Assembly: GCA_013287135.1 (NCBI GenBank)
Contig: JABDEK010000033.1
Span: forward strand, 1-40,880
DNA length: 40,880 bases
From: Acidobacteriota bacterium
GTDB taxonomy: Bacteria > Acidobacteriota > Terriglobia > Acidiferrales > UBA7541
Reading direction: 5' to 3'
Positions within the stretch are counted from its first letter, which is position 1. Every line of letters starts with the position of its first letter. The translations under genes and the position numbers were made by a program. This document shows, in pieces, positions 8,616 through 16,603 of this stretch. Under the pieces are notes generated by a model. The model was given only the letters and a program-made list of their open reading frames with translations, made no database searches and was not told the DNA's origin.

Positions 8616-9080
8616 GGGCAGGCCGCAAATTAACTCTATCGGTTGTGGGGATTATCGCGGGAGGATTTCGGCGCCGAAGAAGACTTCATCAATACTACTC
8701 CACCGGATGGGCGAGATAGAGAGCCAGAACGGCGCGGAGGGTCGTTTGTACGTTATCGTCCTAAAGGTGGTTGGCGCGGATCAGTGTTCGCATAGCCGCA
8801 ATGGTCTCTTCCAGCTGCCACTGCGCACTACAGTTTATAATTCATCCTGAGCTATTTCTGGGCTTGCTGGGTCGGCGAACTTCGGTGCGTCTTTGTAGTA
8901 CTTTCCGCGAGGGCAGTTCCCTATCCCTTGAGGTTCCTTTTAGTTAAGCGGGAGAACGGTAGTACTACTGATTTCACCTGATGAGTACTGCGAGAATGTG
9001 ACTTCCACGCTAGTGCGCGTGATCCCTCGGATTGCTACATTTAACAACGGACAAAGTTATACCAAGGGGTCCACACAGGT
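8616..9080. other. Intergenic region, 465 bases, no gene supported
   Basis: An 83-codon frame (8599-8850) overlaps the terminator and has no ribosome site or recognisable motif. Another short frame around 8660-8790 reads as a charged peptide but lacks a start. I see no RNA gene. AAGGGG lies about 14 bases before the ATG at 9081. Confidence 0.4.
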
Positions 9081-10511
9081 ATGAGCGACGCGAACAATTC
9101 CAATAGGCACAATGCAAACGAGCTTGACCATATTTCTTCCGCGCTGGCGGCTGAGATCGAGCGTGGGTTGCGCGAGGCAGCCAATGCTGCCAATGCTGGC
9201 AACACAACAGGTTTCGATAGCAACGGTCGCATGCTCGATGCCATGTGTGACGCAGTGATCGTAGGACGGCCGAACACGGATGCGGCGCTTGCGGCTGCAA
9301 ACGCGGCTGGGCCGCTAGCCAGTCTCTTGCACAGCATTCAGGCGGAAGCGCACGCCAGGGTGAAGCCGGACGCGCGGCAACAAGAAGACACCAAGTTGCT
9401 GGAAGAAATCGAGAAAGTGGCGGAGGCTTGCGTGACGGAATACTCACTGCGCGATCTTGCGGAAAGCTGCGGCGACTGCAGCGAGCTTGTGGTAGAGGAA
9501 AGCGCTGCGACCTCATCGGAATGCGCGGCCATTCCGACGGCCGTGTCGGGAACTGCGCAAGTTGAGAAGACCGTTCAATCTTCTGTTCAAGAGACCCCAT
9601 CTTCTAATGGGCAAACGGGCTTAGATCGTCGGCGCCGTCGTCGCGCGCTGATTTCATCTCCTGTGCGCGTGCGAGGCGTTGACATCACGAATGGCGGCCC
9701 AGATGAAATCTCCACCACCGTGGACGTTTCGCGGCTAGGGTTGCTTTTCGTCACGTCGCTCGATTGTTATTCGGGCGGCATGGATGTGATGGTCACATTT
9801 CCTTACAGCAAAGCGGTGGACGCGATTCAGGCGGAGCAACCTGGCCGCGTGGTGCGCGTTCACGAAGGTTCTGACGGACAGCGGCGTGTGGCAATTGCGC
9901 TGGGCATTGGCGTAGGCGAAGACCTCGTCGATTCTTGCGGACGCAAACTGGCGGACGCGGCCATCAATGTTCCGACTCCTGCGTCGGCGCCGGATACGAA
10001 ACGGCCGCTGGTGCTGGCGGTGGACGCGGACGCGGCGTTGCGGGATTCATTGAAAGCATATTTTAAAAATGATGGATACGAAGTAATCGCGGTGGGCACG
10101 AGTGCGGAAGCGCGCGATGTGCTGGATATGTTCACGCCGGCGCTGGTGATCGCCGAAGTGGAAGGCGAAGGATTGCCGGGATTTGATATTTGCGCGCATG
10201 TGAAGTCGAGTTCGCGACTGCGGAATATTCCGGTGGTGCTGGTTACCCGCTCGGCTTATCCCAGTGACTATTCCACGGCACATTCGGTGGGCGCGGTTGT
10301 TTGCATGGCAAAACCTTTCAAGCAGGAACGGCTGGGGCATGTGGTGCGATTGCTGGCGCCGCTGCCTGTTCATCTGCAACCAAAATTTATTCCGCGGCCC
10401 GGCCACCCGACGCGGCGTCCTGGATGCGAGGCGAATGGAAACGGGCGGAAGAAGGTGCTGGGCGTGTCGAACGGGACTAGCAAACGGTTTAAATTTCCTT
10501 CATTCCGGTAA
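9081..10511 (+). CDS. PilZ plus degenerate receiver-domain protein
   Basis: A 476-residue cytoplasmic protein. Residues 1-180 are Ala/Glu-rich and helical, with no known fold. A PilZ domain follows from about 181, with an arginine cluster (183-188) and DVSRLG (215-220). A CheY-like receiver covers about 309-425. In the receiver the position of the phospho-acceptor Asp is Glu359 (LVIAEVEGEGLPGFD), the first acidic pair is reduced (VDAD, Asp315), but Thr389 and the conserved Lys411 in AKPFK remain. A Glu there often mimics the phosphorylated state, so this is probably a constitutive or unphosphorylated interaction domain. The basic C-terminal tail (after about 430) is unassigned. PilZ-receiver fusions link c-di-GMP to motility or surface behaviour; the exact role is unknown. 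Confidence 0.8.
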   Translation: MSDANNSNRHNANELDHISSALAAEIERGLREAANAANAGNTTGFDSNGRMLDAMCDAVIVGRPNTDAALAAANAAGPLASLLHSIQAEAHARVKPDARQQEDTKLLEEIEKVAEACVTEYSLRDLAESCGDCSELVVEESAATSSECAAIPTAVSGTAQVEKTVQSSVQETPSSNGQTGLDRRRRRRALISSPVRVRGVDITNGGPDEISTTVDVSRLGLLFVTSLDCYSGGMDVMVTFPYSKAVDAIQAEQPGRVVRVHEGSDGQRRVAIALGIGVGEDLVDSCGRKLADAAINVPTPASAPDTKRPLVLAVDADAALRDSLKAYFKNDGYEVIAVGTSAEARDVLDMFTPALVIAEVEGEGLPGFDICAHVKSSSRLRNIPVVLVTRSAYPSDYSTAHSVGAVVCMAKPFKQERLGHVVRLLAPLPVHLQPKFIPRPGHPTRRPGCEANGNGRKKVLGVSNGTSKRFKFPSFR

Positions 10512-10658
10512 AGCGGAACCCGCGACACAAGTTTTAAGGCTGACAGCAGATCCCCGCCTCTCGTGTGAACCTCGATCTCCATTTCTCTCCATGCAAACTA
10601 CCACAAATTAGAGATCAGCGATTCTTCGTTTGGAATCACAGATAAAGGAACGAGCGAA

Positions 10659-10710
10659 GAAAGATGCCCGGGCTGAAGACCCCGGCGCTATATTCAAACC
10701 TAAATACGCG
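10659..10710. repeat. Dispersed palindromic repeat, copy 5
   Basis: AGATGCCCGGGCTGAAGACC followed by CCGGCGCTA and TTCAAACCTAAATA matches the first unit at 5.5 kb (same GAAGACCCC variant and same TTTAAATCTAAA-like 3' flank). It therefore belongs to the same subfamily. It lies in the 308-base gap 10512-10819, in which nothing else was recognised. Confidence 0.65.
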
Positions 10711-10819
10711 GTCGTGGCTGATATTTGCAGGCGTTTGTGCACCTGTACATAAGGACAGTTAACGGCGAGCTACGTTGTCTGCGAAGCGCAATTTTATCGG
10801 TGCGCTATCCAGATAAACT

Positions 10820-11311
10820 ATGGGCATGAGTGGGAATTTTACGTCCGCTAAACCCGGCGATACGGCTGCTAAAGCGGGAGACGCCGCGAGTGTCGAGAAG
10901 CGCGCGGCTACGCCGGTTAGCGCGGGCGTTCGCGCGGGAGCTGCGCCTAGCTCCGGCGTGCGAAGCGGAATGTCGCTTAACGCAACGCCGATTCCGCAGC
11001 GCATGATTAAGTGTCCCAAGTGCGCGGCGGACGCGCGCGAGGTGGCGCGGTTTTGTCCACGATGCCATGCGACGCTGCGGTTTGAGTGCCCGGCGTGCAA
11101 ACACGAACAGCGCAAGGGCGGGTCTTGCGAAAAGTGCGGCGTGGATTTTGTGAAGTACATTGCCGCTGTGGTAGCCGGCAAGAAAGTTGAGGCGGATCAG
11201 GTTCACGATCGCATTGAGCGCCGTACGGGAATTATCAAACAGGTTTTTCTGCTGCCTCTTACTGGCGGCTTGTCCCTCTTTAAGTACTTCTTCCGGCAAT
11301 CGAAAGATTGA
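10820..11311 (+). CDS. Double zinc-ribbon protein
   Basis: A 163-residue protein. The first 60 residues are Ala/Gly/Ser-rich and probably disordered. Then come two zinc-ribbon knuckle pairs, CPKC ... CPRC and CPAC ... CEKC, between about residues 65 and 110, arranged as in DZANK-type double zinc ribbons. These usually mediate protein or nucleic-acid contacts. The C-terminus has a short hydrophobic stretch (KQVFLLPLTGGLSLFKYFF) that could be a membrane-associated helix. No nearby gene suggests a partner. Zinc binding is likely from the eight spaced cysteines; function is unknown. Confidence 0.75.
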   Translation: MGMSGNFTSAKPGDTAAKAGDAASVEKRAATPVSAGVRAGAAPSSGVRSGMSLNATPIPQRMIKCPKCAADAREVARFCPRCHATLRFECPACKHEQRKGGSCEKCGVDFVKYIAAVVAGKKVEADQVHDRIERRTGIIKQVFLLPLTGGLSLFKYFFRQSKD

Positions 11312-11353
11312 GCTCCTGAGTGTGGTCTGCCAGGCTCATTAAATCGATCTGGA

Positions 11354-11740
11354 CTACAACCACTTAATATTGGGCCCAACATGGTAAACCCTGTATACGA
11401 CTAGCGCAAAGCCGATAAATTCGAGTCCAGCTATAGTTCCGATGAGAATGTCATCACGAAGAGGGTCCTCAATCCCTCCTGAAAGCAAAAGAGCATAAGA
11501 CCCGGCGTGCACAACCAAAAGAGCGCTAAGAAGAAGCTAATACCCCGCGCGATGCAAGAGGACTTGATAGGCAAAGATAAGCACCACAATAAAAACACCT
11601 GTCGATAGGCTGAACTTCATTAATTCGTTACGGATCGGCAAGTGCAAGTGCGGAAATCTGGTAACCAGAATCCATTCTACGCCGACGAGAACGACGACGA
11701 TGATGGTGCCCCACAGTAAAGTCTTAGATTCTGATTTCAT
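11354..11740 (-). pseudogene. Small multi-span membrane protein interrupted by in-frame TAG
   Basis: From ATG 11740 the frame reads 67 residues with two hydrophobic helices (LLWGTIIVVVLVGVEWIL; LSTGVFIVVLIFAYQVLL) to a TAG at 11537-11539. In the same frame, with no shift, it then continues for 60 residues with two further hydrophobic helices (LLLSALLVVHAGSYALLL; DDILIGTIAGLEFIGFALVV) to a second TAG at 11354. A chance continuation of membrane-like sequence in exactly the same frame is unlikely, so I read this as one ~127-residue four-helix protein with a nonsense mutation, a sequencing error, or readthrough. The family is not recognised. The ribosome site is weak. Confidence 0.6.
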
Positions 11741-11969
11741 GCTTATATCCCGGTAGCTGGGCTTTAGATTTCGTTGCGAGTATATCCCGACAGACGCGCG
11801 ACGACATGCGCTGCGCTTGAACAATGTTTGCGATGTGGCGTTCACTGCGCGCGAAACGCGGTAGAATGGATGGGTTCGTCCTGTGCGCATCCGCCAGTGA
11901 TTTGCGCGGCAGGGCGCATGTTCACGCGATTAAAATGCAAGCTTGCAAATTGGCAAAGGAGTAGTGGCA

Positions 11970-12419
11970 ATGGCGATGTACCCTGAGGATTTGCTTCGAC
12001 CGATGAGAGAGGAGCTGCGAAGTATTGGATTTAACGAATTGCGAACAGGCCAGGAAGTGGATGCCGCGTTGAAAGAAGAAAAGCGCACGGCGCTGGTGGT
12101 GGTGAATTCGGTATGTGGATGCGCGGCGGGGCGAGCGCGTCCGGCGATCGCTCGAGCAATTTCCAGGACGCCACGGCCGGAACTTTTGTACACCGTGTTT
12201 GCGGGGCAGGATTCGGAAGCGACCGAGCGGGCGCGCGGCTATTTCACGGGATATGGGGCGTCGTCTCCGTCAATCACCTTGATGCGCGATGGGAAAGTTG
12301 TTTTCATGCTGGAGCGCACGAATATTGAGGGACGCGACCCGTCGGCAATTGCGGCGGATTTGACGAAGGCGTTCGATCAGTTCTGCTCTGTGCCGGCTAA
12401 AGCGGTAGCCAGTAACTAA
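11970..12419 (+). CDS. BrxA/BrxB-family bacilliredoxin
   Basis: A 149-residue thioredoxin-like protein of the YphP/YqiW (DUF1094) family. The active site CGC lies in VVVNSVCGCAAGRARPA, the motif typical of bacilliredoxins. They remove bacillithiol from S-bacillithiolated proteins and end up bacillithiolated themselves. The N-terminus MYPEDLLRPMREEL and the later SSPSITLMRDGKVVFMLER are also typical. The start at 11970 is chosen because AAGGAG lies 8 bases upstream. MYPED at 11976 is an alternative. The YpdA-type reductase expected to recycle it is encoded at 30171-31190. No bacillithiol biosynthesis gene (bshA, B or C) is in the window. Confidence 0.9.
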   Translation: MAMYPEDLLRPMREELRSIGFNELRTGQEVDAALKEEKRTALVVVNSVCGCAAGRARPAIARAISRTPRPELLYTVFAGQDSEATERARGYFTGYGASSPSITLMRDGKVVFMLERTNIEGRDPSAIAADLTKAFDQFCSVPAKAVASN

Positions 12420-12595
12420 ACTTCGCGGCCTGTTTTCTATCCTATTGATGCACACCTAGGCTGAACGCCCGGCATGTCAGCCTTCGTGCGCCACCAGAGG
12501 TTCAACTCCAACTGGAAAGTCCCACCTGCACCTGCGCTTCGCAGTAATATGAATTGTCCATTAGGCGCGCGGGTTCACGCCGCGTCGTCCGATTT

Positions 12596-13360
12596 ATGCC
12601 GACAATCGAAATCATCGCTAAACACCTGATCGCAATTTTTCTGATTGTCGCGGTGCCCATCTGGGTTCGCTTCGAGACCAAACGGCTGAAGAGCAGCACA
12701 GATCCGCGTGCGAAGATTCGTTCATACAAGAAAACGATTGTTTGGTTAGGGGGTTTTTCGGCGCTTGCGCGCATTGTATTTGGATGGCGCGCTGTGCTTA
12801 CGATTCATCGCGACGCTGGCGAAGCCTCCTGGCTGCTGGGGACGGCCTTCGTCATAGGATTTACGGGCGCAGCTGTCCTTGCGTTGCTCGTGCCTATCAT
12901 TGTTATGATGCGGAGCGAAACGACACGCGCGCGTGTGGCGGAAAGTCTTGAACGGCTGAATTTTACCCTGCCGGGAACTGCCGAGGAGCGGCGCTGGTTT
13001 GTTTTGGTTGCTGTTACGGCGGGCGTTTGCGAGGAGATTCTCTACCGGGGATTTCTGATTCAATACTTTCGCGAGCTGCCGGTTCACGTCGGGCTGACTG
13101 AGGCGCTCGTTGGGTCGGCTTGCGTGTTTGGGATTGCGCATGTGTATCAGGGGATCATTGGGATCGTACAGACGGCGGTCCTTGGCGCTCTTTTCGGGGT
13201 TTTATTTGTCACGACAGGGAGTTTGTTCTTTCCGATGGTTTTGCACACGTTGGTCGATTTGAGAATTCTGCTGATTTTGAGAGAGAAAAGCGGATCGTTG
13301 GACACGGGCATGTCTCGGCCGCAAAACGGCCTCGCTCGGGATGACAATGTAAGGCAATAG
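12596..13360 (+). CDS. CPBP-family intramembrane metalloprotease
   Basis: A 254-residue multi-span membrane protein of the CAAX-protease/bacteriocin-processing (Abi) family. All core motifs are present: EEILYRG (Glu146/147 and Arg150), FGIAHVYQG (His182) and a third motif HTLVD (His217). The catalytic glutamates and histidines therefore look complete. About six hydrophobic segments are visible. The start may be ATG 12596 or an upstream TTG at 12554; neither has a clear ribosome site. The last ~16 residues (MSRPQNGLARDDNVRQ) are encoded by a copy of the dispersed repeat, so the native C-terminus has been replaced or extended. Substrate unknown. DUF3309 follows 8 bases downstream. Confidence 0.88.
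   Translation: MPTIEIIAKHLIAIFLIVAVPIWVRFETKRLKSSTDPRAKIRSYKKTIVWLGGFSALARIVFGWRAVLTIHRDAGEASWLLGTAFVIGFTGAAVLALLVPIIVMMRSETTRARVAESLERLNFTLPGTAEERRWFVLVAVTAGVCEEILYRGFLIQYFRELPVHVGLTEALVGSACVFGIAHVYQGIIGIVQTAVLGALFGVLFVTTGSLFFPMVLHTLVDLRILLILREKSGSLDTGMSRPQNGLARDDNVRQ
13311..13360. repeat. Dispersed repeat (5' half unit) inside a gene end
   Basis: TGTCTCGGCCGCAAAACGGC continues with CTCGCTCGGGATGACAATGT and AAGGCAA. It matches the first-palindrome half of the repeats at 2621 (TCGGCCG...GCGGCC, then CGGGAT.ACA) and 5563, including the GTAA(A)GCAA flank. The core GCCGGGCTGAAGCCCGGC half is absent. The whole unit lies in the 3' end of the CPBP coding region and supplies its stop codon. Confidence 0.65.
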
Positions 13361-13368
13361 GAGGACAC

Positions 13369-13521
13369 ATGTTCTTCGTTTTGACAATTGTGCTGATCAT
13401 TGCGCTGGTGGGGAGTTTGCCGACCTGGCCGCACAGCAAAGGTTGGGGCTATTACCCTACCGGGGGCGTCGGACTGATCTTGTTAATTCTGCTGATTTTG
13501 TATTTGATGGGCAAATTGTAG
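13369..13521 (+). CDS. DUF3309-family small membrane protein
   Basis: A 50-residue protein with two hydrophobic helices joined by the signature turn SLPTWPHSKGWGYYPTGG, which is diagnostic of DUF3309. The ends are MFFVLTIVLIIALVG and LILLILLILYLMGKL. The ribosome site AGGAGG lies 4-5 bases before the ATG. It follows the CPBP gene by 8 bases and may be co-transcribed. DUF3309 proteins are widespread in soil bacteria, often stress-related by context, with no proven function. Confidence 0.88.
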   Translation: MFFVLTIVLIIALVGSLPTWPHSKGWGYYPTGGVGLILLILLILYLMGKL

Positions 13522-13681
13522 AGGCTGAAACTTCTCGGAACTCGGAAACATCCCATCCGTGCGTACTGCGGCCATCTCCCCGAAGCGGATCCCGGGACCT
13601 AACCCCAAAGCGGGTGCAAGCTCCCCACTCCAAAAACCCCCGTCTTACCTTGGAGCGCGGCGGTCTTGCCGCCGCTTCCTT

Positions 13682-14842
13682 TCACCGCGAGGAAGCAGAT
13701 CGCAAGCCTTCACTTTCCTGGCGCATATTGTTCTGAACTGAATATTGTTTGTGATTGATGAGGCGGGCGATGGTGCCTTTTGCGCCCACGGCCCAGCCGT
13801 TGTAAATGTCCAAAACGAAAGCCGCGTTCAGATCCAGCGAGCCGATGTGTTTCCAGTGAGCGCCGAAATCGCCGGAGATGTCTTCGCCGTTGGGGCCGAC
13901 GGCGAGCGCCGAGCCGTACAAGGCCGCTACGGCTGAACGATAGCCGCCCGGCTGTTGCGCGGCAAGTTGCCAGGTCTTTCCTCCGTCCAGCGAATACGCG
14001 GCCGCTCTATACGTGCGGTTCGGGTCTTTGTAATCGCCGCCAACAACGATTACATACCAAGGGGTGGACAAGATTGAAAATATTCCGGACGACGCATTGC
14101 CGCTGGCGATTGGCGTATCCGTGACCGTCCAGGTTTTGCCAAAGTCGGGCGAATGAAAGACGCGCGCTGATTTGCCTCCGCCGGTCCCGAAATATAAGCC
14201 TCTGTCATCGCTGATCGCAAGCGAAGTTCCGCTGGCGGCAAACCCGCCCTCGCCTGGCAACGCGGCGGGCATGCCATCAACGGGGAGTTCGGTCCAGGTT
14301 CCCTTGTTGCGGTCGGAGAGCAACAGGAACTTGCCATCAACGGGATCGCTCAGCGCGTAGCACTGCGAGCTGCAGACCAGCGCGTCGAGAAAAAGTGAGG
14401 GATTCTTGCCGGCGAATTCTAGCTTCCAGGTTTCGCCGCCGTCTTTTGTTTCGTAGATGCGCGACTTATCGCCGTTGCCGCTGGACATTACGTAGGCGCG
14501 GTTCGCGTCGAAGGCCACGATGCTGCGGAAATCGAGCGAGTCGCCTTCAGCTACGTGTAGGCGCCTCCAACTTTTGCCGAGGTCGCTCGAAAAGAGGATG
14601 ACGCCGTTGGAGCCGCTGGCCCATGCAGTGATATGTTCGGCGCCATTTTTATCAACGGAGCTCGTGGCTGAGATGCCGCGAAGGTTGGTGTCCATGCCGC
14701 TAGTCTGCACGGACCAGCTCACGTCCTCAGCCGCGCTGGAAGCGAGCGTCATCGCGCGCGGTTCCCTGCTTGAAACGGCCAGGCGTGGAATCGGTTCGGT
14801 GACGGCGCACAACACCCCGGCCATCACTGTGAGAATAAACAT
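13682..14842 (-). CDS. Exported BNR/Ycf48-like beta-propeller protein
   Basis: A 386-residue exported protein with a short N-terminal hydrophobic segment (MFILTVMAGVLCAV). It is built of repeated Asp-box (S.D.G.TW) blades: SSDLGKSWRRL, TKDGGETWKLEF, SPDFGKTWTV, SLDGGKTWQLAA and SGDFGAHWKHI. It also has GW.VG turns (NGWAVGAKGTI), as in the photosystem II assembly factor Ycf48 and related BNR proteins. In a non-photosynthetic bacterium this is usually annotated only as a 'photosystem II stability/assembly factor-like' protein. Its real role is unknown, perhaps an extracellular binding scaffold. The start at 14842 is preceded by GAGGC; ATGs at 14848 and 14857 are alternatives. Confidence 0.8.
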   Translation of the reverse strand: MFILTVMAGVLCAVTEPIPRLAVSSREPRAMTLASSAAEDVSWSVQTSGMDTNLRGISATSSVDKNGAEHITAWASGSNGVILFSSDLGKSWRRLHVAEGDSLDFRSIVAFDANRAYVMSSGNGDKSRIYETKDGGETWKLEFAGKNPSLFLDALVCSSQCYALSDPVDGKFLLLSDRNKGTWTELPVDGMPAALPGEGGFAASGTSLAISDDRGLYFGTGGGKSARVFHSPDFGKTWTVTDTPIASGNASSGIFSILSTPWYVIVVGGDYKDPNRTYRAAAYSLDGGKTWQLAAQQPGGYRSAVAALYGSALAVGPNGEDISGDFGAHWKHIGSLDLNAAFVLDIYNGWAVGAKGTIARLINHKQYSVQNNMRQESEGLRSASSR

Positions 14843-15043
14843 GCGCATGCCTCGCATTGTAGCAACGTTTGGCTCGGGCAGACACGAGCCAAGTATCGCG
14901 CCTGAAATGAAACTTTATGTGGGATATCCCGTATTCCTATTAGACGCAGCCAACGCGATTTTCTAATGCTGAAACCATGAGGCCTGACGACACCGGAAAA
15001 CCAATCGCGAAGGTCAACACCTTATACCCATGGAACTCAGGCA

Positions 15044-15937
15044 ATGAAAAATGCCCGAATACACTTAACAGCGGCGTTTGACGAGCGCGCGGGCAGTCCC
15101 CGGCGGTTGAAGTCGCTCGTCACATTGCGGGCGATAGTCACCGGACTCTTGATTGCCACGGTCGCAGCGAACGTATGGCTACTTTTACTGTTGAACCTTG
15201 GCGTACCGGCTGCGGCGATGATGGAAGCAATCTTCCTCGCGCTTTATGTTTGGTGGGCTTGCGGTGGAGGGCCTCCACACAAATGGCAAGCCGCTCGCGT
15301 TGCGGCATTTCGCAGGAAAACGCTATCGCAGGCACAATGGACTTGGGGGCTAGTCGCAGCGTTTTTCTTCGCCGTCACGATCCATGCCTCTCTGGTATTG
15401 CTGTTCCGCTTTGTGCCTTTCCCCACGAGGGCATTCCGGCACGGCTACGATTTTTCTTTTATTCCCACGCTGCATTTGCGATGGCTCGCCGTGGTGATCT
15501 CCGCTGCCTCGGCGGGAATTTGCGAAGAGACTGGCTTTCGAGGCTACATGCAGCAGCCGATCGAACTGCGGTATGGATCGCCCGTTGCCATCGCGATTTC
15601 ATCATTTTTGTTCACGGCGGTACACCTCTCGAAATCGTGGGCGCTCGTTGCGATGATCCCGATTGTGTTTGGTGCCGGTTTACTTCTGGGCCTACTAGCT
15701 TGGTCCTCGAAGTCCCTCATTCCGGGAATGATCGGACACACAATGATGGACGTTGGGCTCTTCGCCTATTGGTGGACTGGCATCGCAGGCACATTTACCG
15801 CGCGACCGATCAGCGAGTCGGGCGTGGACGCACTTTTCATTGTTGCTTGCGCCGCATTGACGGTATCGCTTTCGATCGTCCTTCTTGCAATATCAAAGCT
15901 CCGCCGAAACACAAAATCCAATACGGAGGATCGGTGA
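15044..15937 (+). CDS. CPBP-family intramembrane metalloprotease
   Basis: A 297-residue membrane protein with about eight hydrophobic segments. Its motifs are CEETGFRGYMQ (Glu-Glu...Arg), FLFTAVHLSKSW (His) and GMIGHTMMDVG (second His with Asp), the full CPBP catalytic set. The N-terminal ~25 residues are cytoplasmic and basic. The long loop between motif 1 and the preceding helix contains an aromatic, Arg-rich stretch (FVPFPTRAFRHGYDFSFIP). It is a separate gene from the CPBP gene at 12596, and sequence outside the motifs is quite different. Family members cleave prenylated or membrane-anchored substrates or act in bacteriocin immunity; the substrate here is unknown. Confidence 0.88.
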   Translation: MKNARIHLTAAFDERAGSPRRLKSLVTLRAIVTGLLIATVAANVWLLLLLNLGVPAAAMMEAIFLALYVWWACGGGPPHKWQAARVAAFRRKTLSQAQWTWGLVAAFFFAVTIHASLVLLFRFVPFPTRAFRHGYDFSFIPTLHLRWLAVVISAASAGICEETGFRGYMQQPIELRYGSPVAIAISSFLFTAVHLSKSWALVAMIPIVFGAGLLLGLLAWSSKSLIPGMIGHTMMDVGLFAYWWTGIAGTFTARPISESGVDALFIVACAALTVSLSIVLLAISKLRRNTKSNTEDR

Positions 15938-15968
15938 AGCTTGGCGCAAGCGCGGCGCTGTGAATTTG

Positions 15969-16211
15969 TTATGCGCTGGCGGCGGTGGCGTCTTTTTCTT
16001 CGGCTTCGTCTGTGAGTTTTGCGGAGACGTTGATGCCGTGCTTGGCCGCGTCAAAACGCTGCTTGCGGTCCATCTTCTTCATGATTTCGCGGACACCGCG
16101 TCCGATTCCAGTTGCCAAGCTACCGGCGGTAACAACCGATTTGCCCGCGGACGTGCCGGGGCCGGATGTGCGGTCGGTGAAGGTGATTTCCACTTCTACA
16201 GTCTTCGCCAT
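15969..16211 (-). CDS. Small hypothetical protein (80 aa)
   Basis: An 80-residue protein starting MAKTVEVEITFTDRTSGP. A beta strand is followed by a Gly/Thr/Ser-rich stretch (TAGSLATGIGRGVREIMKK) and a charged C-terminus. A strong GGAGG ribosome site lies 4 bases before the ATG, which supports translation despite the small size. No membrane segment, no motif, no recognised family. It is convergent with the CPBP gene at 15044. Confidence 0.65.
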   Translation of the reverse strand: MAKTVEVEITFTDRTSGPGTSAGKSVVTAGSLATGIGRGVREIMKKMDRKQRFDAAKHGINVSAKLTDEAEEKDATAASA

Positions 16212-16324
16212 AATGCCTCCAGTTAATTTTCTCTCGAATATTCTAGCAATGTTTCGGCTGCGATTGCGCGTATTTCGTTTGCGAATATAAAAGCTGCCCG
16301 CCGTAGGCTGCGGAGTTTGCTGTT

Positions 16325-16396
16325 GGTAGCGCCGGCATCTTGCCGGCAGTTTTCTCGCTGGAGCATCAAAAGAGCCGGAAGGATGCCGGCGCTACC
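16325..16396. repeat. Inverted pair of dispersed repeat units
   Basis: GGTAGCGCCGGCATCTTGCC plus GGC (16325-16347) is mirrored by GCC plus GGAAGGATGCCGGCGCTACC (16374-16396), with 21 of 23 bases complementary and a 26-base loop. The GATGCCGG...GCGCTAC word is shared with the single-unit repeats elsewhere. As RNA it would fold into one long hairpin. It occupies the 392-base gap 16212-16603, which otherwise holds only the promoter region of the lipoprotein gene. Confidence 0.75.
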
Positions 16397-16603
16397 AAGG
16401 CCGGATACGCCAGCCTGTACCCTCAGCTCGGCTCAGCTTAAGCCGCTATAGCAACCTTTTACTGACGCAATTTCGTTAAGTTAAGTCAGACCTTCTTGAC
16501 GACACTCGCTGTGGTACATTCCACACACTTGCTCTCGAAGCGGGCGTGACTGGCATTGATTTGTGGATTGTCGTGAACGGGCTCGCAAGAAGGAGGTCAT
16601 TCA

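Noticed and set aside
8599-8850. 83-codon frame overlapping the terminator
   Set aside because: It begins inside the terminator hairpin, has no ribosome site and no recognisable sequence; more likely chance.
11537-11539. TAG as a reassigned or pyrrolysine codon
   Set aside because: Several other genes here end at TAG without continuing, and no PylS/PylT is visible; simple mutation is more likely.
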